This document shows, in pieces, positions 12,530 through 25,473 of a stretch of 64,000 nucleotides of DNA. The translations under genes and the position numbers were made by a program. The stretch's first letter is position 1. Each line of letters begins with the position of its first letter. This stretch comes from Aristolochia californica (lineage: Eukaryota > Streptophyta > Magnoliopsida > Piperales > Aristolochiaceae). The notes below the pieces were generated by a model. It saw nothing but the letters and a program-made list of their open reading frames with translations. It was not told the DNA's origin and did no database searches. The DNA is taken from positions 11,069,657-11,133,656 of the forward strand of contig JARWKL010000003.1 of the NCBI GenBank assembly GCA_029961685.1, in the 5' to 3' direction.

Positions 12530-13200
12530 AATATTGACTTTAGGAGAAAATGAAATCCATAGCTTTAAAAGCCAAAATTTGTGAAACTAGTAATAGTAGT
12601 GAAACAAGCTCCAGCTAAGTCAATTCTCTTACTAGGAATTTATAAAAATTGTATAGAAATAAGAAGAACTCTAGAAGAGGTAGCTAAAAGTGTATAAAGG
12701 GTAAATCTATTGAAAGGATGAACATTTGCTTTTGAGTGTGGAAAGGCAAGGCATAGAAGGAAAATTGCCTGAATCTCAAGGAAGACTCTTCAATCAATAA
12801 GCAAGGACTAAAAGAAGAAGAAGGGTTTAGTCTTAGCTTGGGATGCTTCAGGTTCTGAGTCCAACCAATCTGAAAGAAGTGAGAATGATGTTGAACTAAC
12901 AAAAATTGAAGATGGTGAGTCCACTACATCGGAAGAAGTAAGTGATTTCGACTATAAAAAAGTTTGAATAAACACAAAGGCATAAATAGTACCACAAAAG
13001 ATTGAGATGACTAAATTAGAAAAAGAAATGACTACTCTTAAAAAAATTCTGAAACAACAAGAACTACTTGACTCACTAGCATGGGATAGGTTACAGTTTG
13101 AAAAACAAATGCATTGAACTAGAATGATGGGTGAAAAATCTCACATCAATAAAAACAAGAATAAAATGTTGGCCCAGGTGGCATCTCAAGAGGGATGAAT
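12530..13200 (+). pseudogene. copia gag relic with degenerate zinc knuckle
   Basis: The stretch at about 12730-12790 resembles a CCHC knuckle. It is followed near 12820 by an Lys-rich block and LAWDASGSESNQSE-like text typical of copia gag just before protease. Frameshifts and stops interrupt it. It belongs to a different element than the LTR ending at 12423, or to a rearranged one. Confidence 0.6.
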
Positions 13201-13269
13201 TGAGTATAAAACAAAAATTCAAATGCTTGGGCTGAAATTAAAATAAATAGATAAGTAAAATTGTAAGCT

Positions 13270-14700
13270 CATATACACAACCACAAGTAGGTAAAGATTT
13301 TTCTTCTAGATGTTCCCTAATGGTAATCACTACCCAAGATCCATTGTTTGAGAAAAAATCACTAATTTTGCTCTACTAGAAAAAATTACAAAAGATATTC
13401 TCTCTTGAAGTAAAGTGTAATAACCAATTATACTTTCCCAATCATTCCAAAGAGGTCTTCTTACAACTAGACTCTGACTCTAGTGGGCACTCCCCTTCTA
13501 AATTTAAGGTTCTAGAAAGCCTTTTTAAAAGAAAGTGAAAATGCATAAGAGAAAATGAAAACTTACACCTTTCTTTTCGGAGAGATACACACCCCAAGTG
13601 AAATTCCAAACTTCCAACCCTTTAGGCACCTACAATGGAATATGTGGAGCTTGATGTAACTAGGAATGCCAATAATACACAAAGGAATTGGAAAATATGG
13701 GAAGATTAGGGCTTTTTTCATACAAAGACTAAAATTAGAATCAAGCACAAAATCCCTTGTTAGCTTTGGTATACCAATAAATTCTCATTCAATACTTTAT
13801 GACGAGTTTTGGTCCCTATTTATTAGTTTCTCGGTGAAACTAGTTGTTTTTTTTTTACTATTGTTCAAAACGTTGCACAAGAGGCTGATCAACCATACTT
13901 TTCATTGATAGATCAAACAGCTCCAAAGGCTACATTTTTTGAGTTCTTGAGGCCATAAAACAACCATTTTGCAAAATTTGGCAAAAACAAGATGGTCCAT
14001 CATGGTTTATTCCTAATAGCATTTTGAATGATCAATCATGCCATAAAGGATAATCAATCATGCTTTATAACATTTGTGCAACAACATTTGATACGATTGA
14101 TCATGCTCATAAAGTTTGATCATCATGCATTATAAGCCCTGCCTTTATATGATAGAAAATGCTTATATAGTATGATCAATCATGCTTTCTATTGAAGGTT
14201 TGTTGTACTTTGGATGATCCACATATGATTAAGTAAATGAATGAACATGCATGTTGGTAATGTACCAATTAATCTCTAAGCATGGCTTTGGACAAAGCTA
14301 ATCGATTATTTGTTTCTAAAACATTTGTATGAGATTTGAAATCATAGTTTTAGAAAATCTTTCATGTCCTAATGCTCCCAAACGTACTCTTCCCTAAGAA
14401 TAAGAGTTTGGTTGTCTATCATCTTATAAAAGCAGAGTTCTTGAGATTTTCTATTTGACTGAGTCTAGATCTTCAAGTCTTCTTCCTTCCTTATAGAAGT
14501 TTTTTCAAGATAACTTGTACTTCATCTAGCTCGAGTTCTTTTGTGTTGATTTGGTTGGTTCTTTCTTATAGACCTTGTACATGTCTCTTGAAGGCAATGT
14601 ATCCTAAAATACTTAATTTGCAATCATCAAATCACTCGCTTAAGTTGTTATCATCAAAATCAAGGATAAGAGTCAACCTAGGTCAACAATCTGCTTCTTT
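13270..14700. repeat. long LTR-like repeat with GATCAATCA words (copy 1)
   Basis: The first half (13300-13700) is clearly similar to 50216-50640. The second half (13870-14250) is packed with TGATCAATCAT-type words, as is 54080-54490. The third locus with such words is 28020-28440. In the 50-kb copy a primer-binding site lies beside its left edge, which identifies the family as LTR of a copia element. No gene is visible here. Confidence 0.6.
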
Positions 14701-15179
14701 TTTATGATAACAAAAATTAGCGTATTAAAAATGAAAGATCCTCTAGCATTGTTCAAGCATGTTAGGTTCGTCCCTCTTAATTTGTGCATGCATAGTGCTT
14801 CTTTTTTTTATTAACCGATGCTAAACATTCCCCTCCATCTCCCTCTCCTTTTCTTGTCCATTGAAAAGACAATAAACCAAGTAGAGCACAAGCAGAGACA
14901 AAAACTTCCATTAATAAATACGATCTATAAAGAATAGAAAATCCATAACATCAAAATGGCCAAACAAAATATACAAGAGATGTCGAGCTAGGGAAAAAGA
15001 GGGCTATGGCTAGAGGCCTAGACTCTAATCCTGAGATGTTTTTTTAATTCTTTTCAAGTTTTAATTTCATTGTTAATGGGGATAACCTTCATTTATTACT
15101 AATCTTGACTAGGTAGGCTTAGGAAGGTTGCTCATGCCTAGTTCTCCTCTTGTTTTAGAGAATCAATCAAATCCTAAGG

Positions 15180-16785
15180 GCTTTGTGAAAATATATGTTA
15201 GATGTTTACGCTATGAACAAATTCAATTTTTTGTATTATCCTAGTTTGAACCAATTCTCAAATAAATTGGTGTCAAACTTCAACATGTTTAGACTTGGAA
15301 TGGTGAACCTGATTCTAACTTAAGCTAATGGCGCCCGTATTGTCAGAATAGATAGAAATTTCATTTTGATTCATTTATAGTCTTCTAATTATTGTTTCAT
15401 CCATAATAGTTCTACACATAGCTATGTACTCATCCTCGGTGATAGAGAGGGCTCCTAACATTTGACAACTACCACTAGTACTCTTCTTACCAATTTTGGA
15501 ACATAAAATCAACATCAAACTACCCTAATAAGTCTATGGTTTAATTGTTGGAGTACCAAAGACCGAAGTTTAGTGTTCCAAGCAAATGCGCAAAAAAAAA
15601 AAAAAAAAAAATCTGTTTACATCCATTAGGTGTAATTCTCTATGATCGAATTGGAATCTAGCACATCAGTAAATTGAAAACATAATACTCAATATAGTAG
15701 TTGTCAAGTAACATAGAGACCCTATTATACTTTTGTATAGTTTCTTATCTATGGGTCTATTCGAGTCATAGAAGTATAATTTCAAGGATTTACTCATAGG
15801 TGTACTAATAGGTTTAAAGTTTTCTACATAGAACTTCTTAAATAGTCCTTTTTGTATACTTAGACTAATTTATGAAAATTCCATTTCCAGTTTGATGTGT
15901 CTGAAGTCCAAGAAAGAATGAGATTTCACCCACCAAACTCCATTCAAATTAAAATTTCATGACTTCAGCAAATTTGTTTACATAAAGAGGTGTTAGTAGA
16001 GCCAAAAATAAAATCATCCAAATAAATTTGGACAATGATGATATTTTGTTTGTGACTCTTAGCCAAAATATTTTTATCTGCATTATCTCTCTTGTAACCA
16101 TTTTATTCTAGGAGTTCACAAAGTCATTCACACCAAGCTCTAGGAGCCTACTTCAAACAATATAAAATTTTATGCAATTTGTATAAGTGAATTAGTTTTC
16201 TTATGTCTTCAAAGTCTTGGAGTTGATTTACATATACTTCTTCTTATATGTTTCCATTGTAGAATGAAATTTTATCATCCATTTAGTACAATTTGAAGTT
16301 TTTGAGACTAGTATAAGCTAAAAGTATCGTAATTGATTCTAATCTAGTTATGAGTGAAAATCTTTCTTCAAATCTATTCCTTCTTCTTGGTTAGATTTTT
16401 TGTCACAGTCATATTTGACTCATCATATTTGTTCTTAAAAATCCATTTTAGAACAATACCTTTTTGATTCCGAGGTCTTGTCACTAGAGTCAAAACTTGT
16501 TTTCCTTCAAACCGATTTAGTTCCTCTTGTAGTGCCATTATGTAAAAATCATCTTTTTAGCCTTAGTAAAGGATTCTATTTGAGAAAGAAAGGTACTATT
16601 TATCATGTGTTCATGAGTTTTTCTACTAGTTTCTATTTTAGCAATTTCGTCACCAATAATTTAATCCAAGGGAAGATTTGCCACAAACTAATAGTTCTCA
16701 GGCTCCATAGGAGCTTCTTCTTAGTTATCTTGATTATGTGGGTTCTCCTCAAGATTAAGGTCTTGAGATGTAGATCCTTTTGAAG
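15180..16785 (-). pseudogene. decayed minus-strand copia, 3' pol part
   Basis: On the minus strand the end of RNase H is readable at about 15240-15300 (HSKSKHVEV). Upstream of it, TEDEYIAM-like RNase H and RT blocks are spread to 16780 with many stops. The same element appears to continue at 19349-19600 and 24796-25080, beyond the two inserted elements, where an integrase block (ARTQKNSVIERKN) is readable. Confidence 0.7.
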
Positions 16786-19348
16786 TATTGGAAGGTAGGC
16801 CCAAACCCACACGACCAAGGAAGGCCCACAAGATGGGCCCAAACACATAAGAAGTAGGACCCACCATGATTACCACAACTTGACATCCTTACAACATAAG
16901 TTGGAAGATCAAGAAGGACACAAAGGCATCTTTATCTTATGCTCACGTCCGAGAAGAGTTCTAGTTTGAGTTATGTTTATCTTTTATCTATATTGAGTTA
17001 TTTAATTATGCTAGGACTTATCTTCAAGTATTAGAGTTTGGGTGTAATTGGGACAAATGTAGTTTTATTGTAATTGGACTCTACTACCTTCCTCTATCAA
17101 TGAAGTATTTCTCTTTTTCACAAATTTAACATGGTATCAGAGCAAGTTCTGTGAGTTGACGTAGTCAACCCACAAAGGTAATGTGATCCTTTTCTCTAAA
17201 CCCTAAACCATAAGTCGAGGTTTGTAGTTATTTTTTCTATCCCTACACCCGTAGATTCCTTTGCATTTTCACCTTTATAATGAGTTTTTCATATTTCAAA
17301 TTATATATTGACGGAAAGATATTTAAACCTAATTTCTAAGGAAATTTTTTTTTTTTCCAATCAGAGTTATCTACAGAGAGATATCGATATTTGAATGAGC
17401 AAATATTAGATTACAAAAGAGGTTCAAGCAACAGCAGAAAGCTTTAGCTTCCAAGGCATTTTATGCTATCAATAAATAGACTTTATAATGATAAATATAT
17501 ATATCAAAAGAAATATTTGTAAGTCTATTATTTTACCTATTCAACCAAATTTTGATCTGAGTTATCTATAATGAGAAATCGATATTTGAAGAAGCCAAGG
17601 TCAGATTGCAAAAGAGATTCGAGCAGCAGCAGAAAGTTTTAAATTTTGAGGTATTTTATGCTATCAAGAAAGAGACTTTATATGGGAATTATATATCAAA
17701 AAAAATATATGTAAGTCTATTTTATTACCTATTCAACAAATTCTCGGTATGATTTTTATATAAGGAGATATTGATCTTGGAAGAGTCAATGGTCATTCTA
17801 GAAAAAAAATGAGAAACAGTACTTAGTTCGGCTAGATGACAGACACAGAAATCTATCAGATTATTTATCTTCTGATAATTATATTTTATGAAGATATATT
17901 ATACTTGGATGAAATATATTTAATTCTACTTTCAGAAGGAGAAAATTTTATTTCAATCTGATCTATATTGAAAGATATATTCGAATTGGAAGAATCAAAT
18001 GTCATGTTGGTATTCTATTGTATTGAAAAATCCGAATTTATGCCATTTGTTTTGCGTCATTGTTTGAGTTGTTATATCAGGAAAATATCTCACTTCTCTA
18101 TGGTTTAAGGGCTTATTACTACATCTATGTTATTTTGGTTTATTACTGCATCTGTGATATTTGGTTCAAACTGGAATCACTGCCATTACCTCCCCTGCTT
18201 GAGGGGGAGATGTAGAAGAAGTACAAGAAAGAGATTTTATTCCATATGTTATGGATAAGTTTATGTGACCAAAATATTCCAGAACAGGAAGCACAAAAGA
18301 TGAAACTTATGCATCTACGAAAAAAATTTATATCGGATTATGATTATTTCATGGGTCCTTTTATAAGGTATTTTATTTTGGTTTGTGTTATATGTGTTGG
18401 AAGATGGTCGTGTTACATTACAGTTGCTGCTATTATGTCTCTTTGTATGAGACATTATTATTGAAGAAGAGGTGGCCTCAGTACCTTTTCTCATACCATA
18501 ATTTATTTGACTCTAAAAAATATCACGGTTGGGACACTATGATAAATTTAACTCTAAAAAATAGCACGGTTGGGATACCATTATAAATAAACCCACCTTT
18601 TCTCATACCCCCCACCCCAACCCCCTATAATAGCTTTTATTATTCCTACCACATGAGAGTTGTTGTCCTGTGGAAAGACTCGATGGTGGACACTTCAGAA
18701 CAATTCCGATAGACACACTACCTACAAAAGACAGAGTGTGCCCTATATCCAACATTAGGACTGGAGTATGGAGCAATGTCCTATCAGTTATGAGTAATTT
18801 TTACTCTCACTTATATTATGCCAGCAGGGCCTCATGGAAGGACGCAACAGCGTGAGGAGTATTGGAAGATGTGCCATTTTATACAAAAAGATTCTATACA
18901 TCATTTGCAGCAAACTGGGAGTTCATGTAGTTCTCTTACCTCCAGCTTGAGGGGGAGTATTGGAAGATAGGCCCACACGACCAAGGAAGGCCCACAAGAT
19001 GGGCCCAAACACATAAGAAGTAGGCCACCATGATTACCACGAGCTGACATCCTTACATCATAAGTTGGGAGATCGAAAAGGACACACAAATGCATCTTTA
19101 TCTTATGGTCACGTCCTAGAAGACTTTTAATTTGAGTTATGTTTGTCTTTTATCTATATTGAGTTATTTAATTATACCAGGAGTTATCTTTAAGTGTTAG
19201 AGTTTGGGTGTAATTGGGACAAAAGTAGTTTTACTGTAATTGGACTATACTATCTTCCTCTATTATAAATAGAGGTTAATGTACTCTGATTATAATATAA
19301 TAAGTTAATGAAGTCAATGAAGTATTTCTATTTTTCATAAATTCAACA
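16786..19348 (+). mobile_element. non-coding LTR element with internal repeats (family B)
   Basis: The 5' LTR is 16786-17131 and the 3' LTR 18958-19348; both start TATTGGAAG and end AACA. A perfect primer-binding site TGGTATCAGAGC lies at 17132, and a TTGAGGGGGAG polypurine tract precedes the 3' LTR. The 1.8-kb interior has no gag or pol. It contains about four diverged repeats spaced 180-200 bp apart around GATATCGATATTTGA-like words (near 17385, 17580, 17765 and 17970). No target duplication is evident. It is inserted in the minus-strand copia. Confidence 0.85.
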
Positions 19349-19600
19349 ATGATTCAAGAGAGTTTTCCTCTTCATAATTTGAAATTGAACTTGGTTGGAT
19401 TTGGTGAATCCAACTCATCAAATATAACAAATACCAACTCTTCAACTCTCATAGTGGTTTTGTTAATAACTTAAAAATTTTCCTACATCAGCCCTTGAGT
19501 TAAATTTCTCTATATTTTCCTTTGGTTCTTCTTGTATAACTAATTTGTATCCAAAGTTTCTTTGATAACTAATGTTAGGAAAGGTACCCATATTCAAATA
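19349..19600 (-). pseudogene. copia fragment between two nested insertions
   Basis: This 250-bp piece lies between the family B element and the 19601-24795 copia, and appears to be the continuation of the minus-strand copia of 15180-16785. Its coding content is too decayed to assign residue by residue. Confidence 0.45.
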
Positions 19601-20037
19601 TTTTACGATATTTTGGGATGTGTATTATGTATTACTTATGCTTGTTGTATGTTGTATTATATACATAGCCTAATGGGCTGGTTGGGATCGTGGTGGGCCC
19701 ATGGGCTGATATGTAATCTTTGGTAAACCTAAAGTATAAATAAGAAAGAGAAGAGGGGGAAGGCAGACTTTGCATTCCCGTCCTCAAACAATTCACCTTC
19801 TCCTCACCGTCGTCCTAGCCGAGAAGCAAGAGAGCGTGAGGCTCTCTGTTGGGACTGTGCCGTCAGTCCCTGGAGGTCTTGATGGTTCCGTTCACCACCA
19901 ACGGAGCTTAGAGGTCTCCGTGCGAGACGATCGGTAAGCCGTGCGGCATGGCGTTTCGTCCCCGAGAAGACCAATTCGTGAACATTGGTCTCGGCTGATT
20001 CGTCAGCCCTCATTCTTGAAGAAGATATCGGTTAACA
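19601..20037 (+). repeat. 5' LTR of the 19.6-24.8 kb copia
   Basis: The LTR contains a TATA-like AGTATAAATAAG near 19732 and a GC-rich leader with CCGAGAAG words. It ends GGTTAACA directly before the primer-binding site. Confidence 0.9.
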
Positions 20038-20345
20038 TGGTATCAGAGCTTGGTTGGGAGCGTTTTGAGGTAAACCATCTCCGTCTGAAACCTCCCCGAC
20101 GAACTGCTGTCCGTCCGAAACCTTCCTTGCCAACGAGCTTGTCTGTCCAACGACTCAGAGGTCGGCTGGATCTCATGCGAGATCGGAAACGGTCGTCCGA
20201 GCTCAGAGGAGTGGTCAGAAAACACCGACGGAGCTCAGAGCTCCGTCCTCGCCGAGAAGGTGAACGGTCGTGAAATTTTTTTCACGTACGTTCTGGAAAT
20301 TTTTCCGTAAGTATTGAATGATTTATTTGCCTAAGGTGGTTTTTG

Positions 20346-20529
20346 GAATTTTTGAGATTGTGGGGACAGAACTGGAATTTCGAAGATTGTGGGGACAGAA
20401 CTGGAATTTCTGACATTGTGGGGACAGTGCTAGAATTGCTGAGCTTGTGGGGACAGAATTGGAATTTCTGATATTGTGGGGACAGAAGTGGAATTTCCGA
20501 AATCGTAGGGGCACATCTAGAAGTTTCAG
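20346..20529 (+). repeat. 29-bp tandem repeat in the copia 5' region
   Basis: Six consecutive 29-bp units plus a partial one share the core ATTGTGGGGACAG. They lie between the primer-binding site and the gag zinc knuckles. There are no spacers between the units. Confidence 0.9.
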
Positions 20530-21360
20530 CGGGTATCATGTCAATGAATAGATTAGATTTCTCTCCAGTCGTTTCATGGGTAAGAACTATAGTACCTGGG
20601 CATTTCAGCACAGCCTGACAATTTAAGTCTAGTATGAAATAACAAATTTCACTCAAGGAGGTAGTTCCATTGAAGAATATTTCTCGAGGTTTATCTGTGG
20701 GCTGACTATACTGATATTGTTTATGAGAGCGTCCCAATTGCTGCTCTCTCGGCAGAGCAAGCAGTACACGAAACCAGTGAGAGAGATCAGCTCTTGATGA
20801 TGTTTCGTCCAAAATTTGAGATTGCTTGGTCACATCTGATGAATTGTCATCTAGTATTGTCTCTAGATGTCTGTTTGAGTGAACTCCTTAGGGAGGAACA
20901 GCTCATTGCTACTTAGGCGGGTATGGAACATCGAGTCTAGGCTGATATATTTGCTCTTGTGGCCTATGCAGTACAAGGAAAAAATAAGGGCCAGGACATG
21001 AGTTCTGTTCAGTGCTTCCATTGCAAGGCATATGGTCACTTTGCTTGGGAATGCCCCAAGAAATCATGTAACTACTGCAAGAAGTCGGGCCATCTCATTG
21101 TAGCTTGCCCTACTCACCCTAAAAAGAAAAAGAATATAGCTTATCATACCTCCACTAGTACTTCTAGTTCTGCATCTTTGCTGAATGTCATGCCAGCTAC
21201 TACATTCTTGTTCCTCCAGCACTTGCAAGTTCACCCTCCCTCACCCCTGAAATGGTACAACAGATTATTATCTCTGCTTTTTCTACTTTTGGTCTCTCAG
21301 GTAAGTAGAAAATCTCTCCTTAGCCTTGGTATTTTGATTATGGTGCTTCTAACCATATGA
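20530..21360 (+). pseudogene. copia gag with two zinc knuckles
   Basis: The gag matrix/capsid part (20530-20950) is readable but broken by stops. From 20959 an open frame holds two CCHC-type knuckles, CFHCKAYGHFAWEC and CNYCKKSGHLIVAC, followed by a Lys- and Ser-rich segment. Two adjacent knuckles are seen in several copia lineages. The frame breaks before protease. Confidence 0.8.
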
Positions 21361-23070
21361 CAACCCATGTTGGGTCTCTGTCTAACGTCAGAAAATACGA
21401 TGGAAGTCTGCACATCAACACTGCCGATGGTAGTTCTATGCCTATCAGTGCTGTTGGTGATCTCTCCCCCTTTGTATCTGATGTCTTCGTGTCTCCTGAC
21501 CTATCAACAAACCTTCAGTCTGTTGGTCAACTTGTTGATAAAAATTGTAATGTTCAGTTCTCTCGCTCTGGTTGTGTTGTGCAGGATCAAGCGTTGGGGA
21601 AGGTGACCGCGAAGGGGCCTAAAGTGGGATGGTTATTTCCTCTTAAAGTCCTTCTCTCCACCATCATTCCACGTACTCCTGTACTTTCTTTTGCATATAA
21701 TGTTGTTGGCTCAGGCCCTAAGATGTGGCATAGACGTCTAGGCCACCCAAACTCGAATGTTCTTCGTATGTTGCTTAAATTTGGTTTATTAGGCAGTCAA
21801 ACATGCACCTCTCTTGATACGGTTTTTGAATGTTCATCATGCAAACTTGGCAAAAGTAAAGTTTTACAGTTTCCTCATCATGCCTTGCATTCCACCCATT
21901 GTTTTGATATTATTCATAGTGATGTCTAGGGAATTGCTCATGTTGTCTCCCATGTGTAATATAAGTACTTTGTTACATTTATTGATGATTTTAGTTGGTT
22001 TACCTGGGTCTACTTCCTACGGGCTAAGTCTGAAGTTTTTGGTGTTTTTAAAAAGTTTCTTGCGCTTCTTGAAACACAATTCTCTGTTCGTATTAAGGTA
22101 CTGCGCTCTGACTCTGGAGGCGAGTACATGTCCACTGAATTCCAGGATTTCTTCAGAGCAAAGGCCATATCTCTCAACATTCTTGTCCCTCAACACCCCA
22201 TCAAAATGGGGTTGCTGAGAGGAAAAATTGTCACCTTCTTGATATGGTCCCTTCTTCTTGAATCATCCGTTCCTCCCCGTTTTGGTGTGAGGAACTCTCT
22301 ACCTCAGTTTATTTAATCAAACCGCCTGCCCTCGCCTACCTTGCATTAGGTCTCTCCATTCGTTAAGTTATTTAGTTATTCTCCATCATACATTGATCTT
22401 AGGACTTTCGGTTGTGTTTGTTTTGTGCATCTCCCTGATCATGAACGACATAAACTGACAGCCCAATAAGTGATGTGTGCATTTCTGGGATATGCCATTT
22501 TTAAAAAAGGGTATGTTTGCTATGATCCCCAGGCGCGTCGAGTCCATGTTTCTCGGATTGTGGGCTCCTTTGAAAACCAATATTTCTTTCCATCTCAAGT
22601 TACACTACCATCTGCATCTTCGTCTAGTCTGCCGAGCTTTGATGAGTCTTACCCCACTTCCTTGTTGCCCTCTTTCGATTCTGACCTGGCGCTTGCTCTT
22701 GCTCGTCTCTTTTCTCCTACCCCCATCACCCTTCATAGATCTACTCGTCCATCTTGCCCACCTGATAGGTATAGTTTCCCCTCCCCTGTATCACTTGTGG
22801 CTACCTTATCCTCTATTTCTATTCCCTCTTGCTACAAATAGGTTATGGCACATGAGTGTTGGCAACAGGCAATGCAAATAGATCTGCAAGCACTAGAGGA
22901 GAATCACACTTAGGACATTGTGATTTGCCCACCTGCCATTCGGTCTCTTGGGAGTAAGTGGGTATTTTCTGTTAAGCTGTATTCAGATGGATCGTTGGAT
23001 CGGTACAAAGCCCGTCTTGTGGCCCTGAGAAATAAGTAGGAATATGTGATTGATTATGAGGAAACATTTT
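21340..23070 (+). pseudogene. copia protease-integrase region, broken
   Basis: The 21357-21929 frame covers the C-terminal part of protease and the HHCC zinc domain (WHRRLGHPN ... CSSCKLGKS). A stop at 21927 interrupts the core, which continues with a YFVTFIDD-like block and SDSGGEY (about 22110). A frameshift near 22205 destroys the following motif. The integrase tail and the linker to RT run to about 22850, and the start of RT to 23070, with several more stops. Confidence 0.8.
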
Positions 23071-23089
23071 TTCTAGTTGCCTAGATGAC

Positions 23090-24350
23090 CATCGTCTGCA
23101 CTATATTAGCCATTGCAGCCTCCCAATCCTGACCACTGCATCATGGACATGAAGAATGCCTTTCTCCATGGTGACCTATAGGAAGATGTCTACATGAAGT
23201 TCCCCTCGGGTATGACTACTTTATCTCCTGATCATGTTTGCAAGCTACGTCGTCCGCTGTAAGGGCTAAAACAAGCTCCTCGGGCATGGTTTGAAAAGTT
23301 TCGTAGCACACTTATTCTCCACAAGTTTACACAGAGTCAGTATGATTCATCTCTATTTTATCATCAGTCTGATGCTGGCATGGTCATTCTCATGGTTTAT
23401 GTGGATGACATCATCATTACTGGCACTAACACGGGCCTAATTACCAAGCTTCAACAAGTGTTGCATGCCACCTTTCATATGAAGGACCTTGGACACCTCA
23501 CATACTTCTTAGGGCTGGAGGTACATCACCGTCCCAGTGGTATTTTCTTAAACCAGCATAAGTATACTCAAGATCTTATTTCTCTAGATGGATTGGAGGA
23601 CACATCTTCAGTTTCTACTCCTATGGAGGTCAATGTCAAATATAGGAAAGATGAAGGGACACTTCTTGAGGATCCTACTATCTATCGGCGACTGGTTGGG
23701 AGTCTCATATACTTGACTACTACTCGCCCGGATATCTCCTATGTTGTGCATCAGGTCAGTCAGTTTATGTCATCACCTCGGCACCTTCATCTTGCGGCAG
23801 TTCGGCGCATCATCCGCTATCTACGCGGTTCTCCTACTCGAGGGTTATTCTTTCCTATGGGCTCCGCACTACGGCTGGTTGCCTACAGTGATACAGATTG
23901 GGCCGGATGCCCAGATACCTGTTGATCTACTACAGGCTGGTGTATGTTTTTAGAGGATTCATTGATTTCTTGGAAATGTAAGTAATAAGACTGGGTGTCC
24001 AAGTCAACCACTGAGGCTGAGTATCGCCCCATGTCTATTGCATGTTTTGAAGTTATCTGGCTCAGCGGCCTTCTTACTGAACTCAGTTTCCTTAGACCTC
24101 CGCTACACCACTTCATGCGGATAATAAGAGTGCGATTCAGATTGCAACCAACCCTGTTTTCCATGAGCACACCAAGCACATTGAGGTGGACTGTCACTCT
24201 ATCCGCGACACTTTGGAGCGCCAGGTAATATCTCTTCCGTACGTTTCTTTGGTCTTCAAGTGGCTGATATCTTCACCAAAACATTGTCTCAATCACGACA
24301 TAATTTTCTGGTTGGCAAATTGTTGCTGGTTGACTGACCAGCATCAATTT
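23090..24350 (+). pseudogene. copia reverse transcriptase-RNase H, broken
   Basis: The frame at 23380-23925 is open for 181 codons. It contains the catalytic YVDD box, FLGLEVHHR, and the IRYLRG and DTDWAG motifs at the RT/RNase H border. Upstream, the region around 23150-23300 encodes the palm start with stops. Downstream, RNase H is broken at 23923 and 23989 and continues to 24270 in shifted frames (SKSTTEAEYR). The enzyme cannot be made as one chain. Confidence 0.85.
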
Positions 24351-24359
24351 GAGGGGGGA

Positions 24360-24795
24360 TGTTACGATATTTTTGGATGTATATTAGGTATCACTTATGC
24401 ATGTTGTATGTTGTATTATGTACATAGCTTAATGGGCTGGGTGGGATTGTGGTGGGCCCATGGGCTGATATGTAATCTTTGGTAAACCTAACTATAAGTA
24501 AGAAAAAGAAGAGGGGGAAGGCAGATTTTGCATTCCTGTCCTCAAACGTTTCACCTTCTCCTCACCGTCGTCCTAGCCGAGAAGCAAGAGAGCGAGTGGC
24601 TCTCTGTCAGGACTATGTCGTCAGTCTCCGGAGGTCTTGGTGGTTCCGTCCACCACCAATAGAGCTTAGAGGTCTCCGTGCGAGAGGATCGGTAAGCCGT
24701 GTGGCGTGGCGTTTTGTCCCCGAGAAGACCCGTTTGTGAACACTGGTCTCGGCTGATTCGTCGGCCCTCATTCTTGAAGAAAATCTCGATTAACA
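24360..24795 (+). repeat. 3' LTR of the 19.6-24.8 kb copia
   Basis: It starts TGTTACGATA after the polypurine tract and ends GATTAACA. It matches the 5' LTR along its length. Confidence 0.9.
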
Positions 24796-25080
24796 AAATC
24801 ATATGGTGTTTTCTTGAGAATTGGCCTAATGATAACTTAGTCAACCACATAATAAGTTGTATTTATAGGTTTAACCCAAAATCTATGAGGCAAGTTGTAT
24901 GTATGAAGCATGACTTTTGCCACTTCAATTAAGATTCTATTCTTTCTTTCAATAACACTATTTTTTTGAGTTCTAGCAATTGAGAATGTGTGATCTACCT
25001 AGAGTTATCATACACAACCACTGTGGTCTAATGTTTCCCATTTCGAGCTTAAAGTTCAAGCATATCCAACTATTGACCGC
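24796..25080 (-). pseudogene. integrase piece of the interrupted minus-strand copia
   Basis: Read on the minus strand, about 24930-24980 gives ARTQKNSVIERKN, matching the copia integrase block that follows the catalytic glutamate. It fits as the upstream part of the element whose RNase H end is at 15.2-15.4 kb. Confidence 0.65.
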
Positions 25081-25473
25081 ATGCTGACACTCTTCTAGAT
25101 TTTGATGATAACAAAACTTAATTGAGCAAACAATTGCAAATCTAGTATTTCAAATATATTTCTTGCAAGAGATACCAAATTCAAACTAAAGTATTGAATC
25201 GATACAAGCTTCTCAAAGACCTCAAGCTCCGTGAAATGTCAAAGAACTCTTGAAGAAACACCCTTAGAAGATGAAGAAATATTGAAGACTAGAGTTTAGG
25301 AATCATTGAGTTAAGTAAAAAACTAAGTCTATGTATGCAAAAAATCCATTTCTTCTAAAAATTGTCGTACAATGCAAATTTGAAGCTTTATGACATATTT
25401 TGCATTCAAACATGTTTTTATAAATGCACACATACACTTCATACACTTTAGAATCACTTACGATAAAAAATCT

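Larger units (their letters stand above)
19601..24795 (+). mobile_element. nearly complete Ty1/copia retrotransposon
   Basis: This 5.2-kb element has 437-bp and 436-bp LTRs (19601-20037, 24360-24795) that align throughout with a few per cent differences. The primer-binding site TGGTATCAGAGC is at 20038 and the polypurine tract TTGAGGGGGGA ends at 24359. Gene order is gag, protease, integrase, RT, RNase H, as in copia. Coding regions carry several stops and frameshifts. Flanking words AAATA and AAATC match at four of five positions, a probable decayed target duplication. The 5' LTR has lost its first G (TT instead of TG). Confidence 0.92.

Noticed and set aside
20346..20529. CRISPR-like array
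   Set aside because: Units are contiguous without spacers and lie inside a retrotransposon of a eukaryotic genome.
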